Shown: positions 34,650-44,902 of the stretch, one piece after another
How positions within the stretch are numbered: the stretch's first letter is position 1
Layout: every line of letters starts with the position of its first letter
Source of the DNA: Cryptomeria japonica
Lineage: Eukaryota; Streptophyta; Pinopsida; Cupressales; Cupressaceae
NCBI RefSeq assembly: GCF_030272615.1
Contig: NC_081414.1
Location: forward strand, 908,741,009 to 908,805,008
Length of the DNA stretch: 64,000 bases
Direction of reading: 5' to 3'
Translations under genes and position numbers: made by a program
Notes under the pieces: model-generated
What the model was told of the DNA's origin: nothing
Databases searched by the model: none
What the model saw: the letters and a program-made list of their open reading frames with translations, nothing else

Positions 34650-35480
34650 TGATGGTTGAGGATCTTTAACCTTTGAAAATATGAATGAACACACTCCTCT
34701 AGACATGATTTAAATACCACATTTAATTATACACATGGATGCAATGGACATGTTTTAGGATGTGTGCAATGAAGTGTGGAGGTTCATGAGAAATATACAT
34801 TACATTTTTCTGAAGAAGATTTAGGTTTCTATCCTCCTCCTTTGTTGACATCCCCTCCCCCATTGTCTAATATATCTATGACTTTTCCAACAACTTTTAA
34901 TCACAACAAGAGATAATTTTGTATGAGTTTCTTAAAGACAACTTTATTACTCTCCCCTTGAAAAATTGAAGAAAAAACCATAAACAAAATTAGGACAATC
35001 CTTTTTTCAAGCATCATCAACTATTCCACTAATGAATGTCATGACTTGGAGATTAAAATTCAACAACTTATTGTAGTTCTAGTAACATTTAAATAATAGG
35101 TGACAATGATTTATACACTCATCATATCCCTTCTAAATGACATTTATAACCTATTGTGTTTTTATCTTTCTATATGACATCGATAGCTTAATTACCTATT
35201 AGGGGCTCATTGTCATTCATTGTACTACGATTTCATGTGCAATCATACTTGGGAGGCAACATAATAGCCTATTTCTTCTTGTCTCTACATTGTGGAGCAA
35301 GAATAATAGTTGTCAATTGTTCCTCTTTTTTAAGGATCCACTTTACCTTTGTTGATTTTTATCTTTTATAACTTGATATCCTTTCTTGCATAGAATTATC
35401 CTCAATCCAAATTCTCTCCTTGCTTGGATGTGTGTGTTCCTTGATTAGGACCTCTTTCATTATTTTGTAGGAAAATAAAC
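34650..35480 (+). repeat. Relic of a gag-like region, copy 1
   Basis: A direct, diverged match to 45330-46100: shared GACATGTTTTAGGATGTGTGCAA-type segment, a TCCTCC-CATTGTCTAATA segment, GGGGCTCATTGTCATTCAT and TGCAATCATACTT. Translation in broken frames gives fragments such as YSTNECHDLEIKIQQ, resembling the knuckle region of Ty3/gypsy Gag. Dead. Confidence 0.55.
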
Positions 35481-36530
35481 AAAGACATCGACTTCTCCTC
35501 TCTACTTATACACAAAATGGCTAATTGAAACCACTTCATATACACAAAATGTCTCCTTGCACTGATCAAGCCTCAAAAATGTGACAACATTGTTCAACAA
35601 GGGTTGATAATTGATAACACAATGCCTATCATTCATGACCTCAAGGTGGTTGCTTTCATGCTCAATAAAAATATGATCAAAATGTTTTGTAGTTTCACCA
35701 CCATCATAATATCATTTTGTTGTCATTAACATCATACATCCTCATGCTACGCTGGAAATTCATCGGGCTCTTCAATTTATTCACTCTTTATATGTTAGTG
35801 ACTAAGTTTAACTTATGAACCTTCAAATAAATCATCATAATGACCCCTTCACTATCTTGTGTTGAATGAAAATCCTTCAACTGGATTGCATTGTATAAGA
35901 ATTTGGTATGGATCTTTCATTCTTTCCTTGATTTGCCATTTTTTATTGTTCCACCCTACAATTTTGCATTTGAGGTATGTAAAATAGTTGCTCTATAGAG
36001 TTTTTTTTTGTCTCTCTGCATTCTTTTGGTTTCCTTCATTTATATTATGTAATCTTTCCATGATTTCAAAAAATAAAGATTTAAGGAACAAGGTTTGATA
36101 TGCATATATTTCTTATATACCAGCACAACAATTGAATGTTAGGGGTGCTATGGATATTTTAATACAAAAATTTAAAATATAGAAACCCTTGTTATAAAAT
36201 CTTAGAACTGATTCCAACACCAAGAAGTAGGATTATTTTAGATATTTTGGAAGTAACTACACATCAAATTTTGGGTGCCTTTGAAAAGAAAGTGGCATGA
36301 TGAAATCTTTGGGCATAGAATAGATGAAATGCACTGCATACTACTGCTGCACAATATTTTGGTCGATGATATTTTTAAAATAGTAAAGGAAGGTGTATGG
36401 AACAACCAAATTCTTATCATTATAAACAATGAATATTTTAAGATCCTTTTATGATGTGTAAGTTGAGAATATTTTATGAAAGGTCCCTAAATTAATACAC
36501 TTTAAACTGATTTTAGCAATGACTATCGGA
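35481..36530. other. Unassigned AT-rich retroelement debris
   Basis: No coding frame. The style resembles 46100-47430 (C/T-rich short clauses) and it may be the same decayed element's 3' part. Confidence 0.35.
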
Positions 36531-36772
36531 TGTAGACAAAATGAATGCTTTTTGGATTAGGATGGTGCAAAAAATCTAATATCAAAAGGTTGTCAAAAAT
36601 TCTTGGGACTAGGAGGTGTGAACTAGCCTACTCTTCTACTTTTCATGCCATCAAAATTTGAGTTTGATTGTCATCATTTACTTTGCCAAATTCTTCACAC
36701 GTAACTCCCGAATCAATTTCCTACACATAAAATGACGATAATAGGTTTGTTGATGGGGGATTTCCTAGGTCA
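36531..36772 (+). repeat. 240-bp direct repeat, copy 1
   Basis: From GATGTAGACAAAATGAAT to TTTCCTAGGTCAAA. Close match at 38873-39116, only a few percent different by eye. Confidence 0.85.
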
Positions 36773-37339
36773 AATAGGTTTGAATATACCTTGAAGTGTG
36801 CAATATGGAAGGTTTGTATTCTTAATCTCCTACCTATTTCTTAATTTAAAAGATGATATCTTTATTAAATATCTCCTCTTTTTTTGGAGGTAGACATCTT
36901 TAGGAAAAGATCTCTCCCTCCCTCTTTAAAATGATCTCTTTACACTTGTTGAAAAATATATCTTTTACAACTATCTCTTCCTTTCTTATAGCAATGAGGC
37001 ATGTACAAGGATGTTTCTTCCTAGCTTGGAATGCATGTATGTTTATTAAGGGTATCTTCTTGGTGTTGAAGGTTCTTATCCTTGATTGCTATCTACCTTA
37101 AGATATCAACCTAGAGGTATGTTGACATCTTAAGGAGAGGCATATGAGATCTCCTTTTTTCTCATGTTAATTCATTTATGTTATATCCTCAAACTAGAAG
37201 TGTTGTGTTACATAGTGCTCCCTAGGGCATGGTTATTATTTTTTTGAGATTCATTACTTGGAATAGCATGGATTAATGCTAGTGTGATCATTGTTGTTTT
37301 TTACACCTTTGCAAGTGTTGGTTATTATTTTTGTTTGTG
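36773..37339. other. Unassigned AT-rich DNA
   Basis: No gene or repeat partner recognised, apart from similarity in style to 46400-46600. Confidence 0.4.
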
Positions 37340-37344
37340 TTTTG

Positions 37345-38557
37345 TGTGTTAGGCCCAATATGGAAAGCTAATGTACTGAGAGGGGAGGGGTGAATCAGTA
37401 CTCCAAAAATTTTCTTCAACAATAACTTTACTGTTATGCATAAACTGAATAGTGCAGTAACATAATATAAAGCTAAAACAAATAGATAACAATCATACAT
37501 GATTCACTCCATAACACATATATTTTGGTTACGCAGAAACTCCTGGTTAGAGAGAAAAACTACGGTGGGGATGGCACCCACAACTTCACTACTGCAATAA
37601 TAAAGGTTGCTCAGTTAGAGCTACATGTTTAGCTATTTCTGATAGCTTACCCTATTAGGAGTAAAAAGATCTATTAGATCTACCTTGCTAAAGGATTTTA
37701 CAACACTTAAATTAAATGCTGCACTTGGTTAGAGGCTTTACAATTTATAGAATTGATTAGAGTCTTTTACCCTATTAAAGGTTTCTCTTACAACTTTAAA
37801 ATATTATAATAAAATCATTACAAATATCTGCAACTTTACATCTGGAATGTTATAGCAGATTCTATGTGCTCAGAATAAGATTACCTTGCTTATAGCATAC
37901 CTCAGTAACCCATATAGTAACTCAGTAAACCCTTCTATTTACTCTGTTCTTTGACTGTTCTCTGAAATCCTTCTCGGTGACCTCTATGTCTCTGTAACTG
38001 TCATAACACTTAGTGCTTTCACATGTCGTGCTTTATATATTTTGATATATTCCTTTCTGTCATGCTACATGTATCTTTCTAATCTTAATCCATGTTGTAT
38101 AAATAGATCTCTTATGTTGGTGGTCCATTCATTGCTTCAATCTTACAAACATGATTTCTTGAATGAATAACCATGCAAAATATTTCATTGGTTAGATGAC
38201 CTCAAAATCATACACAATCTTTAAGTGCAATTTCCAATGTGATAACGGTTCTATGTACCTCGATCTTGTAACACGTTTTCATATGTATGTCCAGGTTCAA
38301 TGAATCTGGTAACACGTTTCACTCAGTGTATAACAACTCGGTGTGTCATCTTTGCTGCTCAGAATACATGGAATGATACTCGGTAGACAGCTCGGTGTAT
38401 ACTGCGCTCTGAGACTACTTTCTTCTATAACCGACTAGACTATTCATACCGACTAAATATCTCGGTAGAAATAACCGACTAGAGTATATAGAATAACTTT
38501 GAACATAAAACTAATGGCAACTTGATAAGTAGTAACATTGTGTCACTACAACAACCA
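37345..38557 (-). mobile_element. Solo LTR, minus strand, TSD TTTTG
   Basis: 1213 bp reading on the minus strand TGGTTGTTGTAGTGACAC...GGGCCTAACACA, flanked by TTTTG at 37340-37344 and 38558-38562. The minus strand contains the C-rich run before the ATTCAC-like end, the GGTTTTTC block and TGTGTTATGG, as in the LTRs at 52362 and 58158. No interior remains, so it arose by LTR-LTR recombination. Confidence 0.82.
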
Positions 38558-38562
38558 TTTTG

Positions 38563-38872
38563 TAGTAATTTTTTTCGATTGCCTTGCAAACAAATGGTTT
38601 TGTTTGTTAATCTTCTCTATCATGGATCACCTAGCATAACACAACTTTCTAAGCCAATGAAATCCATGATGACGTAGCATGAATCACCCAACATTACACA
38701 ACTTGTTAGATAGTAGTATTCACATTTCTTCTCTTTTCTCTTATCATATGACTAATAGTAAGCATCTCCTTAGTAGACCTAGAAGTCATATCTCTTCTCT
38801 TGTGACAGAGTGTTCAAGTAGAATTGTTGGGACTAGGAGGTGCGGATCGACCAGATCCTCCACTTGTTAGAT
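38563..38872. other. Unassigned DNA
   Basis: No gene. A short TTGGGACTAGGAGGTGCG segment at 38826 resembles part of the 240-bp repeat that follows, so a small local duplication is likely. Confidence 0.4.
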
Positions 38873-39116
38873 GTAGACAAAATGAATTCTTTTTGGATTA
38901 GGATGGTACACAAAATCTACTATCAAAAGGTTGTCAAAAATTCTTGGGACTAGGAGGTGTGAACTGGCCTACTCTTCTGCTTTTCATGCCATCAAAATTT
39001 GAGTTTGATTGTCATCATTTACTTTTCCAAATTCTTCACACGTAACTCCTGAATCAATTTCCTACACACAAAATGACAAAAATAGGTTTGTTGATGGGGG
39101 CTTTCCTAAGTCAAAC
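38873..39116 (+). repeat. 240-bp direct repeat, copy 2
   Basis: Partner of 36531-36772, same orientation, 2.3 kb apart with the solo LTR between them. Confidence 0.85.
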
Positions 39117-39809
39117 CTCGGGTTGTGAATTAACCTTGAAGTATAATGTTTTCCTTTTGAGGGAAAGGATAGATCTAATATAAAAATGCTTAAAATTGAA
39201 CATGATATCCTGATGAATCTTTCTTGAATCCTCACACAAGGTTTTAGGATGTCATGCAGATTGTTGATCATGAATGTTGCGCTTTAACTTGAATTCTCCT
39301 TCAATGCTTGATGAATTCTTGATTGCTTGTTCAATTGGAATTGAATTGATTTTATAATTAAGAGATCACTTGAATTGTAGGTAGAACCCTTCAAATGATA
39401 GGGTAGGCTTCTTTTATACCTAATCATACATAAAGTGTTTGAATTTTTTCTCTCACATGAGGCAAGAAATGAGGGGTCATATTTTGGGTCCCAATCACGA
39501 GTACCAGGGCACCTAAAGCATCCTAGTCTTGTCAATGAGGACTTAAAATTGAATAGAGGTTGAGGAAGGAGTTGAAAATGCAGATTTCAAGACGATGTGA
39601 GTAGAATCAAAGTGAGAACGAAGCAAAACATGCCTAGGGGATATTTAGGATGGGACATGATAAAGTGGGTATCAATGTCTCAAGATCAGATGGACCTTAA
39701 GTGATTGTCTCCCTTGCATATGATTTGTTTGGGTGATAAACTTCACCATTCTAGTCACAAGAATTTTATTAAGTCTCAAATATAGGGATCATAACTTATT
39801 AATGATGGA

Positions 39810-40513
39810 ATGAAAGTCCTTCATGAAGGACTTCTAGAAGTATTTTTGGATGAGTCTTTTTCAAGTGCAAATAAAATATAATTGATGGTTAATGGATTTA
39901 AGGAACGTGCTTTCAAATTGGAAGCCAAAGTTTTGAAGGATGTAGAGAAGAAGGTGGAAGAGAAAAGACTAGAAGTTTTAGTGATTAGATGTGCAAAAAC
40001 ACATATCCAACTACAAGAAAACATAATTTTTTTTTAGAAAAGTGTAAAGGATGTAGTGGCGGCATACATGTTTTAAAGGAAATGGCCTAAATATACTAAG
40101 GATATTAAGGGTCACATAGATATTATAGCATCACAAATTGTACAACTATCCAATACTATAGACATGAAGAATGATGTAAAAGGAAACATAAAGATTCAAA
40201 TAGAAAACTTGTACATGCAACTAAATCCATTGACTAATCAGAAGAAACAAATTAAGAAACGGTTTGATCATTTGAGAGATGTTGTAGAATTGCAACTCAC
40301 CAGCATGGTAAGACTATTTGAAGACTCTTAGAAGCTTGATTTGGAGGTGAAGGTTTTAGATAACTGTAGGGAGGTAGAGGATATTCTTTTGAATATTTAA
40401 AATCAATACAATATTTTAGCCTCTACATAAGAAGATTGGAAGACCTCTTGGTATCAAATCAAGTTCGTTCACAAGGGCATCATGCCCCCTACCATGAAAG
40501 CTACTTAGTTTTT
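39810..40513 (+). pseudogene. Coiled-coil protein relic of unknown family
   Basis: One plus-strand frame from the ATG at 39810 stays protein-like for about 235 codons despite seven stops (TAA and TAG). The segments between stops are Lys/Glu/Leu-rich: AFKLEAKVLKDVEKKVEEKR, HIDIIASQIVQLSNTIDMKN, KIQIENLYMQLNPLTNQKK, LRDVVELQLTSMVRLFEDS. No zinc knuckle or enzyme motif. It resembles in composition the non-polymerase ORFs of the non-autonomous elements here, but I cannot align it to them. Not recognised; probably a retroelement-encoded structural protein relic. Confidence 0.45.
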
Positions 40514-40682
40514 GTGGGTAAGAATTTTTTTTTTTTTTGGTTATGGTTGTGGTGTTTGTAGGGAGACATTTACAAATTTATATCTATTTTCACTATTTAA
40601 TGGTTTATGGGTTTGTAATGGTAATTTAATGTTCTTTCATATTTTTGTATAGATACTTTATAATAGCCTATTATGGTGATTT

Positions 40683-40829
40683 GTTCTACTATCTAGTTTT
40701 GGTGGAGTAGATGTTGCATTGCATAGACCTAGGATACATATTTCCGCAGATACAACACAAGTTAAATGTATCCTAGGTCGATGCAAAACAACCTCTGCTC
40801 TAGAGATCACCAAAAAATAGAGAAAGAAC
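40683..40829. repeat. Inverted repeat of DRM motif I region
   Basis: Left arm 40683-40739 and right arm 40766-40829 are imperfect inverted copies around a 26-bp loop. The innermost 20 bp match at 19 positions (TGCATAGACCTAGGATACAT against the reverse of the right arm). Read on the plus strand the left arm encodes FGGVDVALHRPRIH, and read on the minus strand the right arm encodes AEVVLHRPRIH. Confidence 0.8.
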
Positions 40830-41484
40830 TTCAATTTAATGCCATCAGTTTAAAAGGATTTCAAGATAGATAAATGGTATGCAACTGTATCTATTTGGAA
40901 TGCATTACCCAAACATCGCAATTGATCAGTCGCACATGAAGTTCCACGAGTGTGATCTTTTTCAAATCCTAATATGATTTCTAGCTCGTCAACCTCTAGA
41001 GGAGCCACCTGACCTAGCCCCATCCAAACCAAGATCCATTCTTCACACTTTTCAAGAATGTATTTCTGTTCACTATCTTGTAGTTTCCCTCGTGAATTTT
41101 CAATTATAGTGTAGAGTTCTTCACGAAGGACACCACCACATCGTCTAGAGTCTATGCTTCAATTTTTTTCTTTGATCCCATGGAGGCCAATAGTCCTCTG
41201 TTTGAGGAAGTGCTTCCTGAATAGTCATGGGAGGGAGAGGTAATGCTTGAAATCAACTTTCTATTGGGAGATTGTGTACATAACCTCTTGGTCTTTTGGA
41301 AACTGAAAAGTACTTCGAGTCCACCAACTCTGGTTCCACACTATAAAATTTTTCAGATATTTCCTTCCAAATATCCTTCGATGCAAAATCATCATTCTCA
41401 TAATAGAAAAAAGGTGGTCCTTGCATGAACACATTGATTTCCTCCAAGCCTGGCCCAATAGGTTTCCCAGGAACTCCAAAACTA
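40740..41484 (-). pseudogene. DRM-type DNA (cytosine-5) methyltransferase fragment
   Basis: Minus-strand translation gives, in order, GPPFFYYEND, a PELVDSKYF-RGYVHNLPI segment, ALPQTEDYWPPWDQRKKLK, ILEKCEEWILVWMGLGQVAP, LEVDELEIILGFEKDHTRG, CLGNAFQIDTVAYHLSILK and then AEVVLHRPRIHLTCVVSAEI. These are the rearranged-order motifs of plant DRM methyltransferases, in which the C-terminal catalytic motifs precede the SAM-binding motif I. The last part is the motif I region where FSGIGGAEVALHRL is expected. At least two stops (TGA after NLPIES near 41253; TAA after ILKSF near 40850) and frameshifts break it. It ends before the catalytic Pro-Cys motif. DRM enzymes place RNA-directed DNA methylation, but this fragment cannot. 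No intron is visible in 0.7 kb, so a processed or captured copy is possible. Confidence 0.82.
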
Positions 41485-41485
41485 G

Positions 41486-42950
41486 TTAGTCCCTCTCGAC
41501 ATAAATTAGAGATGTCACATCACACACTCCAGACATTGTTTGTTTGTATTGCATACTCTCTATGTATTTATCACCCTTTAACACTTTCCTTTGCTTTTCT
41601 CCAATTGCTCTCTTCTAGGCAACTGATGAGCTTGTTTCCATGTCATTCAAGATAATGCTTGTTTGTTTTCTTTTATGAAATTTACTGCACATGAGTCTTC
41701 AACTTGTATCTTCTTCTTCTTCTGCATAGATATAAATTATAATTCACGCTCAAATGATAATCAAATAAAATAAGCATTTGTAAAGAAAATATTTAGTCAT
41801 TGGATGTTACATATTATCTAACGGAAAGATCCTAGACAATTCTTGGAGAAAGAAACATCATTGATAACCTTTTTTTGCAAATATTCACTAAATCAAATAA
41901 ATTAAAAATGTTTTATGCAATTTTTAAAAGTAGACCTCATTCAATGCTTTCATGCACTGATGTCAAAGCCGTTTGACCCACAACATCTGATACCATCAGA
42001 ATTTTGATGACAACTAAAGAAACATCTGACAAGTATGTTGTATATCCGACGTCACTTCCTTATCGGACAGTCATCGAGGAGAAAACATAGCAGCCATCGA
42101 AATTCCGGCCGTAATCTGTCAAATTTTTTGGCCAAAGGAGAAAATATAGCCGCCATCAGAAGATTTCATAGCATCATCGGGAAGACTGACAATGAGTTTT
42201 CAATGGTTAAACTGGTCAGAAGCTCGACGTGGTGTTGTCGGACTTCCAATAATTAACCGTCGAAAATTAGGCTCAAATGTACTAGTGACTGACTACATAT
42301 AAATCGAAACTACAATCCAAAGAAATGATTGAACTACTAAGATAGCATCTTCTATGCCAGAATACAGTTCCGGTTAAGCTCTGTCTATTTCGGTCAGGAA
42401 CCCTAAACCTTTTATCGAAATAACCCTATATAAAAATATCCCTTCATGCATAATCTCTCTGGTATATTTCATATCTTCTATTCATCCATATTTGTATCCC
42501 TATCATCATCCACATATATCAAAATGATCTAACCTACTGACCTATATACCCTTTACAATTTATCATGCCCTAGATTAGCTTACAAAGATAATTACAATAT
42601 CAATATAAATGTCGGCTAGATAACATTAATACATGATTATAAAAATCAATCGTTGATTCTATATCTAAAAGATCTCGTCCTCCAATATTGATAACCTTAT
42701 TCTAAACCATTTCGGCCTACATTGCCAGTAACCCAAAAAATCCTTTGAACCTACCGGTGCCAATGCTGGTGCTGGTGAAGTGTCTGTTAAGTGCCTGTCG
42801 ATACACAACTGAACCAAAATGTGAAGCCAGAACAAGATACCATGTTGCCATCAATGACAACATAGTGAAACCAACCAATTGAGTGTCAATTTCCAACAAA
42901 GCTTCTACCTAGTTTCAATTAGGATTCTAGTGCTTCTCCCTCTAGAAAGC
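41486..42950. other. Unassigned DNA with CpG-rich segment
   Basis: No coding frame with recognisable motifs. The 41970-42260 segment is richer in CpG (TCGGACAGTCATCGAGG, ATCGAAATTCCGGCCG) and resembles in wording the block at 6990-7110 (ATCGAAATTCCGACGATCG). A possible shared repeat, not aligned. Confidence 0.35.
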
Positions 42951-42959
42951 TTAAGAAAT

Positions 42960-43750
42960 TATTAAATCTTGTTAACACTCATTTTGTATCTCTTGAGAAG
43001 GCTGCAGATGAATCTATATAAAAGAGATTTAATGAGATGAGATTGCAGCAAAAAATTGAAAGGAGTTGAGTGATATAGAGCAATCCTGAAGACTACAATG
43101 AAGAGTATAGAAGAGGCATTGGATGAAGGAAATTTTTTTTTCAAATCATGTTTGTTTTTGCTCAAATTTACTGCAGACATTAGTCGACAAATAAAAGATC
43201 TTGAGGGTAAGTAAGCCAGTATCGGTCAATCTTTTGCACCTCAATCGGTCTTCCCAAGTACCCTTGAGGAACAACATTTGGAACTCTCTGACAAAATAAA
43301 GAGTTTGAACCAAGACAAGGAGAAAATTTTGAGCAGAGTGGGAGATCTAGGTAAACCGACACAATTAGTGCCTTAGGTAAACCAGTGCCATCCGATCTTC
43401 TAATTCTTGAGGTTCATGCATTCATGTAAGTTCCCTAATAAGTGTTTTGGAGTTCTTCTTGAGAGAATGGAACCAATATTTGGAATCCCTGAAGGTGACT
43501 TAGTTTGACATCTTTAAGTTCATGTAAACAATTGCATTCATTCATTCTTTTGTACATAATTTCTGGTGGATTCCCACCCTTTGCCATTGATGTCAAAGGG
43601 GGAGAGAGACAGAGCAGTGAAAAATGGAGAAAGCAGTTTATGGGGAGTTAGTTAGATTGAGTGTACAAATTTTAGATTTTTGGTGTTTTGCAAATTTTGG
43701 GATACTTATCATTTTTCACCTGTGTTGCCATCAATGCCAAAGGAGGAGAT
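42960..43750 (+). pseudogene. 3' interior of a non-autonomous element (second-ORF relic)
   Basis: A plus-strand frame at 43186-43375 reads a coiled-coil tail (HLELSDKIKSLNQDKEK, ILSRVGDLG), similar in type to the end of the second ORF at 57600-57957. Downstream come two purine tracts after ATTGATGTCAAAGGGGGAG and ATCAATGCCAAAGGAGGAG, the second touching the LTR. The same two-tract layout occurs at 57990-58157. Confidence 0.5.
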
Positions 43751-44902
43751 TGTTGAAATTTGATGTTCAAGTGATGCTCCGATGAAGATTGGTGGTTCCT
43801 AATGCTTGCAAATTCTTAGGAGTTGTCATTGATGGCAACTCAACCTCTTGATTTGATCTAGTATGAAGTTTTGGCTAACTAGATGTCTTGGAAAGAGTAT
43901 TCTTGGATTAGGACTGTCAGTGCAGTGAAATATACAATTTTGTCATTCCCGATAAAGAAGATTTTGGTTTTGGTTATCAGTGATTATTTGGTTGGGTATA
44001 TGGAGTAGATTATCATGAAAATCCACTCTTTGGTGTCAATTCCTATCCCTGCTTGAAGATATAGTATCTCATAGAGGAGTAAAGTAGAGTATTCTTCATG
44101 TTTGGTGGTGTATCATGTGTCTGGATTCTTTAAGTTGATTCTGGTGATTGGAAATGTTTTTGTGGCGGTATGTGAGACCTATAGGAAGCATGCAATTTTG
44201 TATTTTGGGTTTGGAATATGGTTCGATAACATATCTAAGCTGACTTGCAGCTACACATTTCATTTTTGATATTTTGTGAAGCCGAATTGTGGGAGATTAA
44301 TTTTGCTAGTGCAGATATATATAAGAGAAATTGGATGATGCGTTTGGTGTGAGATATGATGTGATAGATTATTTTGAAGTGATTGAGCATTGTTTCACAT
44401 GTGCATTTTGATCTTGGTTGATCCAGTAAGGAGTTGCAGACCAGAATAGAGAAGATAAGCAAATCAATTGTAGCAGATCATTTTCCACTTAACCGGAAGT
44501 GATTTTTGTCATAATAGATGCTATTCTCTAGTTCACTACTTATTGTAATTAGTTTGTGATCTCTTGTAAGGCAGCGAGCCTTCCTTTGGCGTTGTTGCCC
44601 TATTTTTGTAACTTCAGCAGTGAGCTCTAGGCAATGTTCCTGAATGCAAGTGCATTCCCCTTATGTAATATTATTTTTCTACTAGCCATAGTGGAATAAT
44701 ATTGTGGGTTCAAATCCCACCATGGTTTTTCACTTTTGGGTTTCCACATAAAAATATTGGTGTTATGGTTGCATGGTTATTTGTTTTGTGTTGCTGTACT
44801 TTACTTTCTTTCTTATACATCTAGTGGTTAAAGAATTAGAATAACATGTTTAAAATTTGCATAACACTAACCTCCCCCTCTCAGTGTTCCCTTATTCCAA
44901 TA
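43751..44902 (+). repeat. 3' LTR of a second non-autonomous copia-like element
   Basis: Starts TGTTGAAATTTG right after AAAGGAGGAGAT. Contains GTGAGCTCTAGGCAATG, GTGCATTCCCCTTATG, a TTCAAATCCCACCATGG block and TATTGGTGTTATGG, and ends in the C-rich run and TTCCAATA (CA decayed to TA). About 1.15 kb. Confidence 0.65.

Noticed and set aside
40740-41484. Functional DRM methyltransferase gene
   Set aside because: Stops, frameshifts and absence of the catalytic Pro-Cys motif show it is a fragment.
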